Part shown: positions 47,812-58,400 of the stretch, in pieces
Numbering within the stretch: position 1 is the first letter of the stretch
How the letters are laid out: every line of letters begins with the position of its first letter
Assembly (NCBI GenBank): GCA_903837525.1
Contig: CAILUU010000020.1
Span: forward strand, 37,061 to 101,060
From: an uncultured Bacteroidota bacterium
Lineage (GTDB): Bacteria; Bacteroidota; Bacteroidia; Chitinophagales; Chitinophagaceae
DNA length: 64,000 nt
Direction: 5' to 3'
Program-made: the position numbers and the translations under genes
Notes under the pieces: generated by a model
What the model saw: only the letters and a program-made list of their open reading frames with translations
What the model was told of the DNA's origin: nothing
Database searches by the model: none

Positions 47812-48648
47812 TTAATAATCCCCCAACGTCTCTTCCAACTGCCCCAACGCTTTAGCTAGTTGCTCATCGTTTGGTGCAATGCCGTGCCATTCATGGCTGC
47901 CTTCCATAAAATCTACTCCTTTACCCATTTCGGTCTTCATTAAAATAACAATAGGTTTTCCTTTGCCTAAAAATGTTTTGGCATTATTTAAACCAGCAAC
48001 TACAGCATCCATATCATTTCCATCCATTTCTAGTACTAGCCAGTCAAAAGCTTCAAACTTTGCTTTTAAGTTTCCTAAACTTAATACGTTATCTGTACTA
48101 CCATCAATTTGTTGTCCGTTCCAATCAATGGTGGCTATTAGATTATCTACTTTATTATGTGCTGCAAATAATATGGCTTCCCAGTTTTGCCCCTCATTTA
48201 ACTCACCATCGCCATGTAAACAGTAAACAATATTAGTATCGTTGTTTTGTTTTTTTGCCAATGCGGCACCAATTGCCACACTCATACCTTGCCCAAGGCT
48301 ACCGCTTGCAATACGTACACCCGGCAAATGCTCATGTGTTGTTGGGTGGCCTTGCAACCTAGTATTAAGCCTACGAAAAGTGCTTAACTCCGTTACAGGA
48401 AAATACCCACTTCTTGCCAAAGCACTATAATATACAGGCGAAATATGTCCATTGCTTAAAAAGAACAAGTCTTGCCCAACACCATCCATACTAAACGGAA
48501 CAGCGGTGTGTTTCATAACATCAAAAAATAAAGCTGTAAAATAATCTGCACAGCCTAGGCTGCCTCCTGGATGTCCGCTCTGTACGGCATGTACCATTCT
48601 TACAATATCTCTACGTAGTTGGCTAGCTGTTTCGGTTAATTTGCTCAT
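47812..48648 (-). CDS. Transketolase, N-terminal subunit
   Basis: A 278-residue protein matching only the thiamine-diphosphate domain of transketolase: GHPGGSLGCADYF, SGSLGQGMSVAIGAALA, and CLHGDGELNEGQNWEA, with GDGx(n)N for the Mg/ThDP site. Split transketolases have a separate C-terminal subunit, normally adjacent. Here the downstream neighbour is the convergent LolE-like gene, so the partner must be elsewhere. It takes part in the pentose phosphate pathway. It has an exemplary promoter upstream. Confidence 0.92.
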   Translation of the reverse strand: MSKLTETASQLRRDIVRMVHAVQSGHPGGSLGCADYFTALFFDVMKHTAVPFSMDGVGQDLFFLSNGHISPVYYSALARSGYFPVTELSTFRRLNTRLQGHPTTHEHLPGVRIASGSLGQGMSVAIGAALAKKQNNDTNIVYCLHGDGELNEGQNWEAILFAAHNKVDNLIATIDWNGQQIDGSTDNVLSLGNLKAKFEAFDWLVLEMDGNDMDAVVAGLNNAKTFLGKGKPIVILMKTEMGKGVDFMEGSHEWHGIAPNDEQLAKALGQLEETLGDY

Positions 48649-48668
48649 GTAGTAATAGTTATTTTGTG

Positions 48669-48699
48669 CAAACCTAAAATAAATACCCCTTTATGCAAA
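48669..48699 (-). promoter_or_regulatory. Promoter of the transketolase gene
   Basis: On the minus strand TTTG (48696-48699), 19 bases, then TAGGTTTG (48669-48676). This is a full match to the Bacteroidota consensus TTTG-N19-TAnnTTTG, leaving a 20-base leader. Confidence 0.8.
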
Positions 48700-48882
48700 A
48701 CAAAATAAAGGTTGGTACAATAATTGTTAATAATAAGTTTACAATTAAATCGTCATACTAATCATAATTTTCATTCTTTTAGTAGTAGGGTATAGTCATA
48801 TAATTATTAATAAAGAGCTACAATTATATTTTTATACTTTTTTATTAGCTTTAATTCCAGCTTAGAGCATAAATCAAGGTGT

Positions 48883-49680
48883 ATGGATAATGTTTTCTTG
48901 AGTGCGGCACTAGCTTTTTTAATTACCTTTTTTCAATACCTGTAATAATACAACTTGCTAAAGATAAAAAGCTGTTTGATGAACCTAACGAACGTAAGGT
49001 GCACAAAACTACTATACCTACGCTTGGTGGGTTAGGTATTTTTGCTGGTTTTATTGTTGCTATTTTAATGGGTCTTCCATCGGGGATAGCCTCGGAGCTT
49101 CAATATTTTGCTGCTGCAGCTACTTTAATATTTTTCTTAGGCATCAAAGATGATATTTTAGTGTTATCCGTTACAAAAAAATTCATTGGTCAATTAATAG
49201 CTGCAGGTATTATTATAAAATTTGGCGGGGTGCGGATTACCGATATGTATGGTTTTTTAGGTATGAACGAAATACCTCCAGTGGCTAGTATTGTCCTCTC
49301 TTTATTAACCATTATTCTAATTACCAATTCGTTTAATTTAATTAATGGGGAAGATGGGTTTGTAAGCTCCCCCACAAATAGTACGTTTTACAAGTAGACA
49401 TTTTTTGTTGGACTTAGGTTTAAATCATAAAATGGTAACCCTTACTTTTGTGGGAGCAAATATTGTATTCATAGGGTTAGCTTTTGCAATGCGTAATATG
49501 GGCACTACCACCACAATTGCTAGTTTGCTTGTTTTGGCCTTTTTGTTTATGGGAATTATTTATTACTGTAGCCGTTTAAAAACTAGGCAAATGCAACAAC
49601 TAGGTGGTGCAACAAAAACTAAAATAGTATCCACTCATAAAGTACTTTCTTTAGCAATCGATGGTGTTGAAGTAGAATAA
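48883..49680 (+). pseudogene. WecA/TagO-type glycosyl-phosphate transferase, decayed
   Basis: The locus encodes pieces of an undecaprenyl-phosphate sugar-1-phosphate transferase. ATG 48883 gives MDNVFLSAALAFLITFF. A one-base shift in the T-run near 48922-48930 leads into IPVIIQLAKDKKLFDEPNE and on through KTTIPTLGGLGIF, FFLGIKDDIL and NSFNLINGEDG (family NGxDG), then stops at 49395. About 150 residues of the core, including the family's FMGDTG and HHxH blocks, are missing. From about 49405 the C-terminus resumes with LDLGLNHKMVT. The frameshift plus the internal deletion mean it cannot be active. Confidence 0.85.
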
Positions 49681-49750
49681 ACCATCGTCTTATTATCATT
49701 CTTTTATAATATCTTTTAGCCTTTTAATACGGCTATCACATTTTTTTTTA

Positions 49751-49758
49751 TAGCTTTG
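49751..49758 (+). promoter_or_regulatory. -7 box upstream of frr
   Basis: TAGCTTTG, an exact TAnnTTTG, 22 bases before the ATG at 49781; no clear -33. Confidence 0.5.
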
Positions 49759-49780
49759 TAACCATTTAAAAACTGTTTTT

Positions 49781-50344
49781 ATGAGCGAAGAGTTAAGTAT
49801 AATACAATCAGAAGCATCAACTTCAATGCAAAAAGCCATTAATCACTTAGAGTTGGAGTTAATGAAGATTAGAGCTGGAAAAGCCACACCAAATATGATT
49901 GATGGTATACTGGCAGATTATTATGGTAGCCCAACGCCTATTAATCAAATTGCCAATGTATCTACGTTAGATGCTAGAACTATAAGTATTCAGCCTTGGG
50001 AAAAAAATATGTTACAAGCTATTGAAAGAGCAATTATGATGGCCAATATTGGTATTACCCCACAAAATGATGGGGTAAATATTCGATTATTTTTACCCCC
50101 ACTAACCGAAGAACGTAGAAAAGAAATGGTAAAAAAATGTAATGGAGAAGGTGAACATGCAAAAATTGCAGTACGTAATATTCGTAGAGATGCCATTGAA
50201 GATATTAAAAAACTACAAAAAGATGGGTTGAGTGAGGATGCAGCAAAAGATGCTGAAGCCGAGGTACAACAAACTACAGATAAATTTGTAGCGCTAATTG
50301 AAAAGCATTTAGATGCCAAAGAAAAAGAAATAATGGCCGTATAA
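49781..50344 (+). CDS. frr: Ribosome recycling factor
   Basis: A 187-residue factor that, with EF-G, splits the post-termination ribosome. Key blocks are present: LELMKIRAGKATPNMIDGI, YYGSPTPINQIANVS, ARTISIQPWEKNML, PPLTEERRKEMVK and RNIRRDAIEDIKKLQKDG. The length is normal. pyrH, its frequent neighbour, is not here. Confidence 0.97.
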   Translation: MSEELSIIQSEASTSMQKAINHLELELMKIRAGKATPNMIDGILADYYGSPTPINQIANVSTLDARTISIQPWEKNMLQAIERAIMMANIGITPQNDGVNIRLFLPPLTEERRKEMVKKCNGEGEHAKIAVRNIRRDAIEDIKKLQKDGLSEDAAKDAEAEVQQTTDKFVALIEKHLDAKEKEIMAV

Positions 50345-50378
50345 TTTTTCAATAAATTGCCCAATACGCATATGAATT

Positions 50379-50555
50379 ATGCTAGAGAATATTGGTTTTT
50401 ATTATTATCATTTTTTTAAAATTGAACATACTTTTTTGTACTGGTTTCTGCTGTTTTTATTGGAAGATTTTGCTTTTTATATAGAGCATAGAGTAGATCA
50501 TTATTGTAGAATATTTTGGGCCGTACACGTAACACATCACTCTTCCGAACAATAA
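50379..50555 (+). pseudogene. Fragment of a sterol desaturase/fatty-acid hydroxylase
   Basis: A 58-codon open frame reads MLENIGFYYYHFFKIEHTF, then LEDFAFYIEHRVDHYCRIFW and VHVTHHSSEQ before TAA. HRVDH and HVTHH are the first two histidine boxes of the di-iron hydroxylase family. The N-terminal membrane part and all of the protein after the second box are missing, so only a quarter remains. It lies just after frr. Confidence 0.7.
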
Positions 50556-50656
50556 GCCCCATTTGTTGTTTCATACAAATACCCAACTAAATAAAGTTAT
50601 AAATTAACATTTCTAGGTGTACTTTGTTACCTTAGTCTCTTTGTGATAAATTAATC

Positions 50657-53515
50657 ATGGCAAAAACAACTATTCAACAAACTACAGAAGATACTATTGA
50701 AGTATTTGGTGCAAGAGAGCATAATCTTAAAAACATCAACATATCTATACCCAAAAATAAATTGGTGGTGTTTACAGGAGTAAGTGGTAGTGGAAAATCG
50801 TCCTTGGCTTTTGATACCATTTATAATGAAGGGCAACGCCGCTATATGGAAAGCTTTGGGGCTTATGCAAGGCAATTTGTAGGCGATATGGAACGGCCAG
50901 ATGTTGATAAAATAACTGGACTATCTCCAGTAATTTCTATTGAACAAAAAACAACAAATAAAAATCCAAGAAGTACAGTGGGTACCGTTACAGAGGTGTA
51001 CGATTTTATGCGGTTACTTTTTGCAAGAATTGGGGAGGCGTATAGCTACAACACTGGAAAGCGAATGGTAAAGTTTAGTGAAGAAGAAATTACACAAAAT
51101 ATTTTTGAAAATTTTGAAGATCAAAAAATAAATATTTTAGCTCCGTTAGTACGAGGACGAAAAGGCCATTACAGAGAATTGTTTGAAGAGGTTCGTAAAA
51201 AAGGTTTTTTAAAAGTAAGAATAGATGGAGAAGTAAAAGACTTAGTCCCAAAAATGCAGCTTGATCGCTATAAAATTCATGATATAGAGTTGGTGGTAGA
51301 TAGATTACCCGTAAATGATGATATGCGTTTACGCCTCAGCCAAAGTGTACAAAAAACATTGCAATTAGGTAAAGATTTAATGTTTGTATTAACCGAACAA
51401 ACCAATAGGTTAAAGCAATACAGTAAGTTATTAATGTGTGAAGATACCAGCATAAGTTACGAGGAGCCTTCACCAAATGCATTTTCTTTTAACTCACCCT
51501 ATGGGGCTTGTCCAACTTGCAAAGGCCTGGGAAATGTATATACCATTGACATGGATGAAGTGCTACCCGATAAAACTAAATCGGTAAAGGAAGGTGGTAT
51601 TGTGCCACTAGGTGAAGAAAGAAGTGCTAGTGTTTTTATGCAAGTACAAGCTTTTGCAAAGCAGTATAAAATAAATTTAGATAAACCAATTAGTACGTTA
51701 TCAGAACCCCAACTAGCCTTATTGTTGCATGGCGATAAAGGGATTAGTGCAGATTTAGAAATGGATTTAAGCGACGATACCATTCCGCAAACGTATACAG
51801 GCAGCTACGAGGGTATTATTCCTATGTTAAAGCGTTGGTTTTCCTCTCCACAAAGCACACAAACATTAATTGAGTGGGTAGAAAAATTTATGACCTTAAA
51901 AGATTGCACCAGTTGTAATGGTAGCCGTTTGCGTAAAGAAAGTTTGTGGTTTAAAATAGATGATCGAAATATTGCAGAGCTATCTAACCTAAATTTAGAT
52001 AATTTGGCAGCATGGTTTGATGGCTTAGAATTACGATTAGATAAAAAACAAAATGCCATTGCAAAAGATGTGTTGAAGGAAATAAGAGAACGCTTACAAT
52101 TTTTATTAAATGTTGGCTTAACCTATTTAAGCATTAACCGCCCAACTAAAACCCTTAGTGGTGGAGAGTCTCAACGAATAAGGCTAGCAACACAAATTGG
52201 TAGCCAGCTACAAGGTATTACCTATATTTTAGATGAGCCAAGCATAGGATTACACCAACGAGATAACCAACGATTGATAGATGCGTTGAAACATTTAAGA
52301 GATATTGGTAATAATGTATTGGTTGTAGAGCATGATAAAGATATTATGTTAGCAAGTGATTATTTAATTGATATTGGCCCAAAAGCAGGGCGGTTTGGTG
52401 GAAATATTGTTATGCAAGGCACACCAAAAGAAGTGTTAGAGAGTAATAGCGAAACAGCCCTATATTTAAGTGGAGTAAAAAAAATTGAAATACCTAAGGA
52501 ACGAAGAAAAGGAAATGGGCAACATATTGAGCTAAAAGAAGTAACAGGTAATAATTTAAAAAAAGTTTCTGTACAATTTCCACTAGGTAAATTAATAGTG
52601 GTAACAGGGGTAAGTGGAAGCGGAAAAAGCACCTTAATAAATGAAACACTATACCCCATAATTGCAAAGCATTGCTACAAAAGTAAAGCTATGCCAATGC
52701 CGCATAAATCAATAAAAGGGTTAGAGCATATTGATAAAGTAATTGAAATAGACCAAAGCCCAATTGGGCGTACACCACGTAGCAACTCTGCAACCTATTG
52801 TGGGTTTTTTACCGATGTACGTACCCTGTTTGCAAGTGTACCCGAGGCAAAAATTAGAGGGTATACCGCAGGGCGTTTTTCGTTTAATGTAAAAAGTGGA
52901 AGATGCGAAGTGTGCGAAGGTGGCGGTATGAGAGTAATTGAAATGAATTTTTTACCAGATGTTTATGTGCATTGTGAAAAATGTAATGGAAAAAGATATA
53001 ATAAGGAAACCTTAGAAATTCGTTATAAAGGAAAAAGTATAAGCGATGTGTTAAATATGAGTGTTGATGAAGCCGTAGAGTTTTTTCAACCAGTACCTTT
53101 TATTTATAGAAAAATAAAAGTGTTGCAAGAGGTTGGTTTGGGCTACATTACATTAGGTCAAAGTGCTGTAACCCTAAGTGGAGGCGAAGCACAACGAGTA
53201 AAACTAAGTACTGAGCTTGGAAAAAAAGATACAGGTAAAACATTTTATATTTTAGATGAACCTACAACTGGTTTGCATTTTCAAGATATTAAGTTGTTGC
53301 TAGATGTTGTAAATAAATTAGTAGATAGAGGGAATACGGTATTAGTAATTGAACATAATATGGATGTTATAAAAGTAGCCGATCATATTATAGATATCGG
53401 TCCAGAGGGTGGCGATGGAGGAGGAAAAATCTTGTTTGAAGGGTTACCTGAAGATTTAATAAAAGTTAAGGAAAGTTTTACGGGAAAGTTTTTACAAAAA
53501 GAAATGAATGCATAA
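50657..53515 (+). CDS. uvrA: Excinuclease ABC subunit A
   Basis: A 952-residue nucleotide-excision-repair ATPase that finds DNA damage with UvrB. Two ABC ATPase modules: the first with GVSGSGKSSLAFDT (about 37-50) and LSGGESQRIRLATQ, the second with TGVSGSGKSTLINET (about 650-663) and LSGGEAQRVKLSTELG. The second zinc module is complete (CEVCEGGG ... CEKCNGKR). In the first, the outer CxxC is replaced (LMCEDTS), so only CPTC is retained. The start and the full-length match are clear. Confidence 0.98.
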   Translation: MAKTTIQQTTEDTIEVFGAREHNLKNINISIPKNKLVVFTGVSGSGKSSLAFDTIYNEGQRRYMESFGAYARQFVGDMERPDVDKITGLSPVISIEQKTTNKNPRSTVGTVTEVYDFMRLLFARIGEAYSYNTGKRMVKFSEEEITQNIFENFEDQKINILAPLVRGRKGHYRELFEEVRKKGFLKVRIDGEVKDLVPKMQLDRYKIHDIELVVDRLPVNDDMRLRLSQSVQKTLQLGKDLMFVLTEQTNRLKQYSKLLMCEDTSISYEEPSPNAFSFNSPYGACPTCKGLGNVYTIDMDEVLPDKTKSVKEGGIVPLGEERSASVFMQVQAFAKQYKINLDKPISTLSEPQLALLLHGDKGISADLEMDLSDDTIPQTYTGSYEGIIPMLKRWFSSPQSTQTLIEWVEKFMTLKDCTSCNGSRLRKESLWFKIDDRNIAELSNLNLDNLAAWFDGLELRLDKKQNAIAKDVLKEIRERLQFLLNVGLTYLSINRPTKTLSGGESQRIRLATQIGSQLQGITYILDEPSIGLHQRDNQRLIDALKHLRDIGNNVLVVEHDKDIMLASDYLIDIGPKAGRFGGNIVMQGTPKEVLESNSETALYLSGVKKIEIPKERRKGNGQHIELKEVTGNNLKKVSVQFPLGKLIVVTGVSGSGKSTLINETLYPIIAKHCYKSKAMPMPHKSIKGLEHIDKVIEIDQSPIGRTPRSNSATYCGFFTDVRTLFASVPEAKIRGYTAGRFSFNVKSGRCEVCEGGGMRVIEMNFLPDVYVHCEKCNGKRYNKETLEIRYKGKSISDVLNMSVDEAVEFFQPVPFIYRKIKVLQEVGLGYITLGQSAVTLSGGEAQRVKLSTELGKKDTGKTFYILDEPTTGLHFQDIKLLLDVVNKLVDRGNTVLVIEHNMDVIKVADHIIDIGPEGGDGGGKILFEGLPEDLIKVKESFTGKFLQKEMNA

Positions 53516-53584
53516 AAACACATCCTCTTTACTAAGCATAGCTTGCATTTATAAAAACCAGTTGAATAAAACATTTCTTCATAA

Positions 53585-53616
53585 TTTGAATTAAAAAAAC
53601 TTCCTTCGTATTTTCG
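53585..53616 (+). promoter_or_regulatory. Promoter of lysA
   Basis: TTTG (53585-53588), 20 bases, then TATTTTCG (53609-53616, one mismatch from TAnnTTTG). The box ends four bases before the ATG at 53621, so the mRNA is predicted to be leaderless. Confidence 0.6.
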
Positions 53617-53620
53617 CAAT

Positions 53621-54829
53621 ATGTCACAAATAGTATCAAACCAACAACTCGTACAAATAGCCAACAAATTTGGCACACCTGTTTATGTTTATCATGCAGA
53701 GCGTATTACAGAGCAGTATCAAAAACTACAAACAGCATTTAGTAAATGTAATGCTCAGTTTTTTTATGCTTGTAAATCGCTTACCAATATTAATATCTTA
53801 AAACATATTAATAACCTAGGCGCTTCCTTAGATTGTGTAAGCATAAACGAAGTAAAGTTGGGCTTAATGGCTGGATTTGAAGCAGATAATATTTTATTTA
53901 CACCCAATTGTGTAGATTTTGAAGAAATTTTACAAGCAAAAGATTTAGGAGTAAAAATTAATATTGATAACATTTCTATTTTAGAACAATTTGGTAATAC
54001 GTTTGGCAACAATTATCCTGTTTGTATACGAGTTAATCCTCACATTATGGCAGGTGGAAATTTTAAAATTAGCACAGGCCATGTAGATAGTAAATTCGGT
54101 ATTTCCATTCATCAAATGAGGCATATAGAACGTGTGGTAAAAACCACCAATTTAAATGTGGAAGGCATACACATGCATACAGGTAGCGAAATAAAAGATG
54201 TAAACGTTTTTTTAGAAGGGCTAGAAGTAATGTTTACTATTGCTTCACATTTTCCTAACTTAAAATATATTGATTTGGGCAGTGGTTTTAAAGTGCCTTA
54301 TCAACCAACTGATAGCGAAACTGATTTAACATCTCTTGGCGAAAAAGTTGCAGAAGCATTTAGTGCTTTCGAAAACGAAACAGGCAAAAAAATACAAGTT
54401 TGGTTTGAGCCTGGTAAATATTTAGTAAGCCAGGCCGGATACTTTGTAGTAAAAGCAAATGTTATAAAACAAACACCAGCTACAGTGTTTGCAGGAGTTA
54501 ATAGCGGCTTTAACCATTTAATTAGGCCAATGATGTATGAAGCCTATCATCACATACAAAATATTAGTAACGAAAATGCAACAGAGCGTATATATACGGT
54601 GGTAGGTAATATTTGCGAAACAGATACTTTTGCATGGGATAGAAAAATCACTGAAGTAAGAGAAGGCGATTATTTGGTTTTTTACAATGCCGGTGCGTAT
54701 GGCTTCGAAATGAGTAGCAACTTTAACAGTCGCTTAAAACCTGCCGAGGTAATGGTTGAAAATGGCGAAGCAAAATTAATACGGCAACGAGATGTTTTTG
54801 AAGATTTGTTAAGAAACCAAGTTTTGTAG
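53621..54829 (+). CDS. lysA: Diaminopimelate decarboxylase
   Basis: A 402-residue PLP enzyme that makes L-lysine from meso-DAP, the last step of the pathway. FFYACKSLTN holds the PLP lysine (about residue 51), HMHTGSE and YIDLGSGFKVPY are the family's barrel motifs, EPGKYLV lies in the beta domain, and CETDTF carries the active-site Cys from the second subunit. The DAP-type MurE above fits a DAP wall. The gene is alone, with a decayed higB behind it. Confidence 0.95.
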   Translation: MSQIVSNQQLVQIANKFGTPVYVYHAERITEQYQKLQTAFSKCNAQFFYACKSLTNINILKHINNLGASLDCVSINEVKLGLMAGFEADNILFTPNCVDFEEILQAKDLGVKINIDNISILEQFGNTFGNNYPVCIRVNPHIMAGGNFKISTGHVDSKFGISIHQMRHIERVVKTTNLNVEGIHMHTGSEIKDVNVFLEGLEVMFTIASHFPNLKYIDLGSGFKVPYQPTDSETDLTSLGEKVAEAFSAFENETGKKIQVWFEPGKYLVSQAGYFVVKANVIKQTPATVFAGVNSGFNHLIRPMMYEAYHHIQNISNENATERIYTVVGNICETDTFAWDRKITEVREGDYLVFYNAGAYGFEMSSNFNSRLKPAEVMVENGEAKLIRQRDVFEDLLRNQVL

Positions 54830-54888
54830 CAAAATACTATTTTTAGCGTTAATTGAGTTAAGGGTAGTTCAAAAAACGTATAACTTAG

Positions 54889-55163
54889 GTAATCAATAAT
54901 TGACACTTATGTAGTATTACATTTATTCCATTTAAAAATAACTCTCCATTGATTATTAATTCTGATAGAGTAATAATTTTTGAGATTGCCTTTCAACTTC
55001 TCCAAACGATTGGATGGTGGAATCATTAAATCATTAACATCAACAGAATTATTTAACATTCTCAACTTCCTTCTTCCTATTTCTTAAATTTCTGTTGGCA
55101 GTTTTACGCCTGAATACCTTCCCAAATTTTTTGTGTATCCTTATCTCTAAATGAAACAATCAT
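54889..55163 (-). pseudogene. HigB toxin (RelE superfamily), decayed
   Basis: From ATG 55163 on the minus strand: MIVSFRDKDTQKIWEGIQ, then after a frameshift near 55107 KLPTEI, an in-frame TAA (55084-55086), EIGRRKLRMLNN, PPSNRLEKLKG, YYSIRINNQWRVIFKW, a TAA at 54907-54909, and SIIDY. This follows the whole 90-residue HigB mRNA-interferase pattern (PP-NRLE-L-G, YSIRIN-QWR). No HigA antitoxin remains downstream, where lysA ends. It is an old toxin-antitoxin remnant. Confidence 0.7.
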
Positions 55164-55212
55164 ACTAACTAATTAGGTTACTAACGCTAAAGATAAGTAT
55201 TTTTCAAGAAAT

Positions 55213-55244
55213 AAAAAATGCCTCAGAATTCCCTCTGAGGCATT
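55213..55244 (-). terminator. Terminator of the C14/CHASE2 operon
   Basis: Read on the minus strand: a 10-bp stem (AATGCCTCAG with CTGAGGCATT), an 8-base loop and a T-run (55213-55218). It shares the ATGCCTCA stem with the terminator at 31451. It lies about 200 bp beyond the stop of the caspase gene. Confidence 0.75.
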
Positions 55245-55442
55245 AAATCATGTGTTATTTTACAAAACAATTATTGTTTTATAAAACAACATGCGTACTC
55301 TTAGTAGGGGAATTATTTAACCAAATATTGAATGATCTCAATCGATTTAGTAAAACAAAAATCAATTAAAAGGACTTTTAAATTATATCATTATAGTGGA
55401 ACTACAGAGTAGCTAATAGGTAAAATGTAAACAATTTTGGAA
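55245..55442. other. A/T-rich 3' region of the caspase gene
   Basis: No gene is seen. An AAAACAAT/ATTGTTTT hairpin (55264-55280) precedes the terminator in transcription order and may assist it. Confidence 0.35.
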
Positions 55443-58400
55443 TTAAAATCCCCAATCCACCTCCATGGTTTCCTGGCGTGATGTTGGTTTTTGTTTGCCA
55501 TTAGTGATTTCTGTTACGCGCTGTTCGGCGTATTGTTTGAGTTGATTAACCGTTAGTTTATTTTTATCATTTTGATGTTGCGTTAAATATTCCAAGATGC
55601 TGTATGTGAAAGCGCCGTTGCTAATGGGTTTGCCGTTTATATAAACCGCACCACCTTCTAATGCACTTTGTTTTCCTCCTGCTGCAGAAACAACTGTTGC
55701 GCCTGTTTGATTGTTTACATTCACAAAAAGCTCCATCATGGTTTCAAAACTATTTTTTTTATTTTGCGATGAATCTGAAACCGATTCAATTTCAACTCCT
55801 TTGGCACCTTGTTTAATGGCAAGATCTTTTGAATTGGCCAATCCGTTGTTATCAGATTTTTCATTTTCACCGCTATTGCAAGCATCCAGCAACAATAGTT
55901 TTTTTCGAGCGGGAATGCCATCCAACAAACCTTGTAAATCTTCGTAAGCCAGGCCGTTTAGTTCTGGATGATTAAAATCCACATTGTTCATAGCGAGATA
56001 AAAATTATTGTTCTTATCCAGCAAACCATGAGAGCTGCAAGAAATGATCACTTTATCTTGTTCGGTGGTTTGTTGTAAAAAAGATTTCAATTTGAGTACA
56101 TTTTCTTTGGTAACGTCCTTGTTTTTTAAAATAATTGTTTTGGTATTTTTATCATTCGCCAACAGATTTCCCAAATCATTTACATCCTTTACACAATATT
56201 GCAAATTGAATTTCGAGGTTGCAAAACTATCCACCCCAATTCCAATGTAAAATGTTTTTGATACAATAGGTTTTGCAGGTTGATATTGAACATACACTGG
56301 ATATCTAAAATTTTCCAACCCCAAATCATTCATCACCGAAACCTGAATCTTATTGTTTCCTTCGGTTAAATTTAATGAGATGTCTTTTTCAAATTGATTT
56401 ACTTTTTCCGAAATAGAAATGCCATTAGATCCGTAAACAGGCACTTCATTTACATATACATTGTAGCGACGTAAGTCGTGTTTGGCATCTGAAGCTTTAA
56501 AATGGAAGTTGATTTTACCTGAAGTATTGTTATAGACTATATCATCCGCATTTACAATTTCAGCATCGGGAACTTCGATTGCATTGCTGGATGTTGTAGT
56601 ATCCAAACCTAAACGAACCATCCTTTTTACCCAAGCCTCTTTATATTGTTGGATTAATTTTAAATCGGGACCGCCTGCAAAATATTTACCGATGCTGTCG
56701 AGCACAATATCAGGCCTGTTGTAAATTGGATCGAGCTGATCAAAACCGATGACTTTTAAACTGGGGGTTACATAATGCAACAATTTGCTTGCATCTTTGG
56801 AGCACATGTAGTAAGGAGAGTTGGGGAGTTTGATGAGCCAGTTGTTGTTTTCTAGTATGAATCTCTCATAAACCGGCTTCCCCGATTCGCTATCCCAGAT
56901 TACTGTTTTATAATTATCATCAATTGTCAATATGGTATTGGTCTTTGGCAATAAATAAAAAAACAAAATTGTCCCATTATTCGAAATTCTTGATTTTTCA
57001 GTGTCTTTTTTGGTATCCCAATTCACAATTGTACTATCATTTATTTTATTGAATAAAAAACCCCCATCATCACTGTAAATTTGACCCATTTGATATTCTA
57101 AATTATTCAATGCTGGTAATATTTCTTTTCCTGTTTCTACATCGAATTGTCGAACACCTTTATGATTGTATTTGCATGCATACCATTTTTTGTTATCAGA
57201 GGAAAAATAAATTGGACCACAATTATCCATTGGAATACTGTATTTTATTTTATAGTTACTTGATTCTAAAACATCAATTTCGGAATCTGTAATGATAAAA
57301 ACATTTTGGTCATCCGGTGAAGTAATTACTGTACGAATATTTTCTTTTTTATACTCAAATTCTTTGTAAAATTCTCCTTTTAAGAGTGATCCAAATTCTA
57401 CATGATCTATAACTTCTCCAACAACTATTTCTTCCATTTTAATAGTGTCATAAATAGTCAAAACAACCTTATCACCTTTTTTATTAATTAAAATTGATTC
57501 GCAATTTCTTTCATATTTTTTTGTAAAAGAAGGCTCCGTCAAGTCGTTTAAATAATATATTGAGGGTCTTGAAATACAACCAGTATGATTTTTTTCTTGT
57601 GTTAATAAGACGTACTTATTGTTTTTACTGAATTCAGCTTTAACAATAACATCATGCTTTCCTATTATGCTTTTTATTTGTTTACCAGAAACTACATCCC
57701 ATATAATAGCAGTATTATCGTAAGAGCCATTTATTAAATAATGGTCATCAGAGCTAAATTCGGCAGGTGTGCTCATCATACGATTTCCTTGAAAGAACTG
57801 TTTTATTTTACCGGTAGTTAATTCCCATAATTGGATAATATTATCACCTTTAATTTCAGTGCTATTAGTTCTATTTGGGACACTTACCACATATTTTTTA
57901 TCGTTGCTAATAGTCGAAAATTCAACCCAAATTGCTTTCTTTTTACAAGTCCTTAATAACCCGTTTTGTAAATCAAGTTCATTTATAACTGTTCTGTCTG
58001 ACACCCAAGATAAATATTTACCATCTTTACTATAAGTTGGCGTATTATCAAATTCAATTGCGAAACAACCTATTTTCTTTTTATTAATTATATCCCAGAC
58101 ATTTAATGAGTCATGGGTATTGCTTAAACTGGAATAGGACGAAATTGTATAAACAAATTTAGAATTGGAGCCAAAGTGACCTTCATTGCCTTTTAATATC
58201 ATGTACAAATAGCCAGTTTTAAAGTCATACAAATTTGAAGTATCAAAGGAAGTACTTATTAATAATAAATCGCTATTTACATTGAACGATGTAGGGCTTT
58301 TAAAACCTTCATCTATTGAATAACTTTTTTGAAATGTACCTTTTTTAGCCAAATTCCAAAGTCTCGCAGTATTGTCGAATGATGAGCTAAGAAGATAGGT

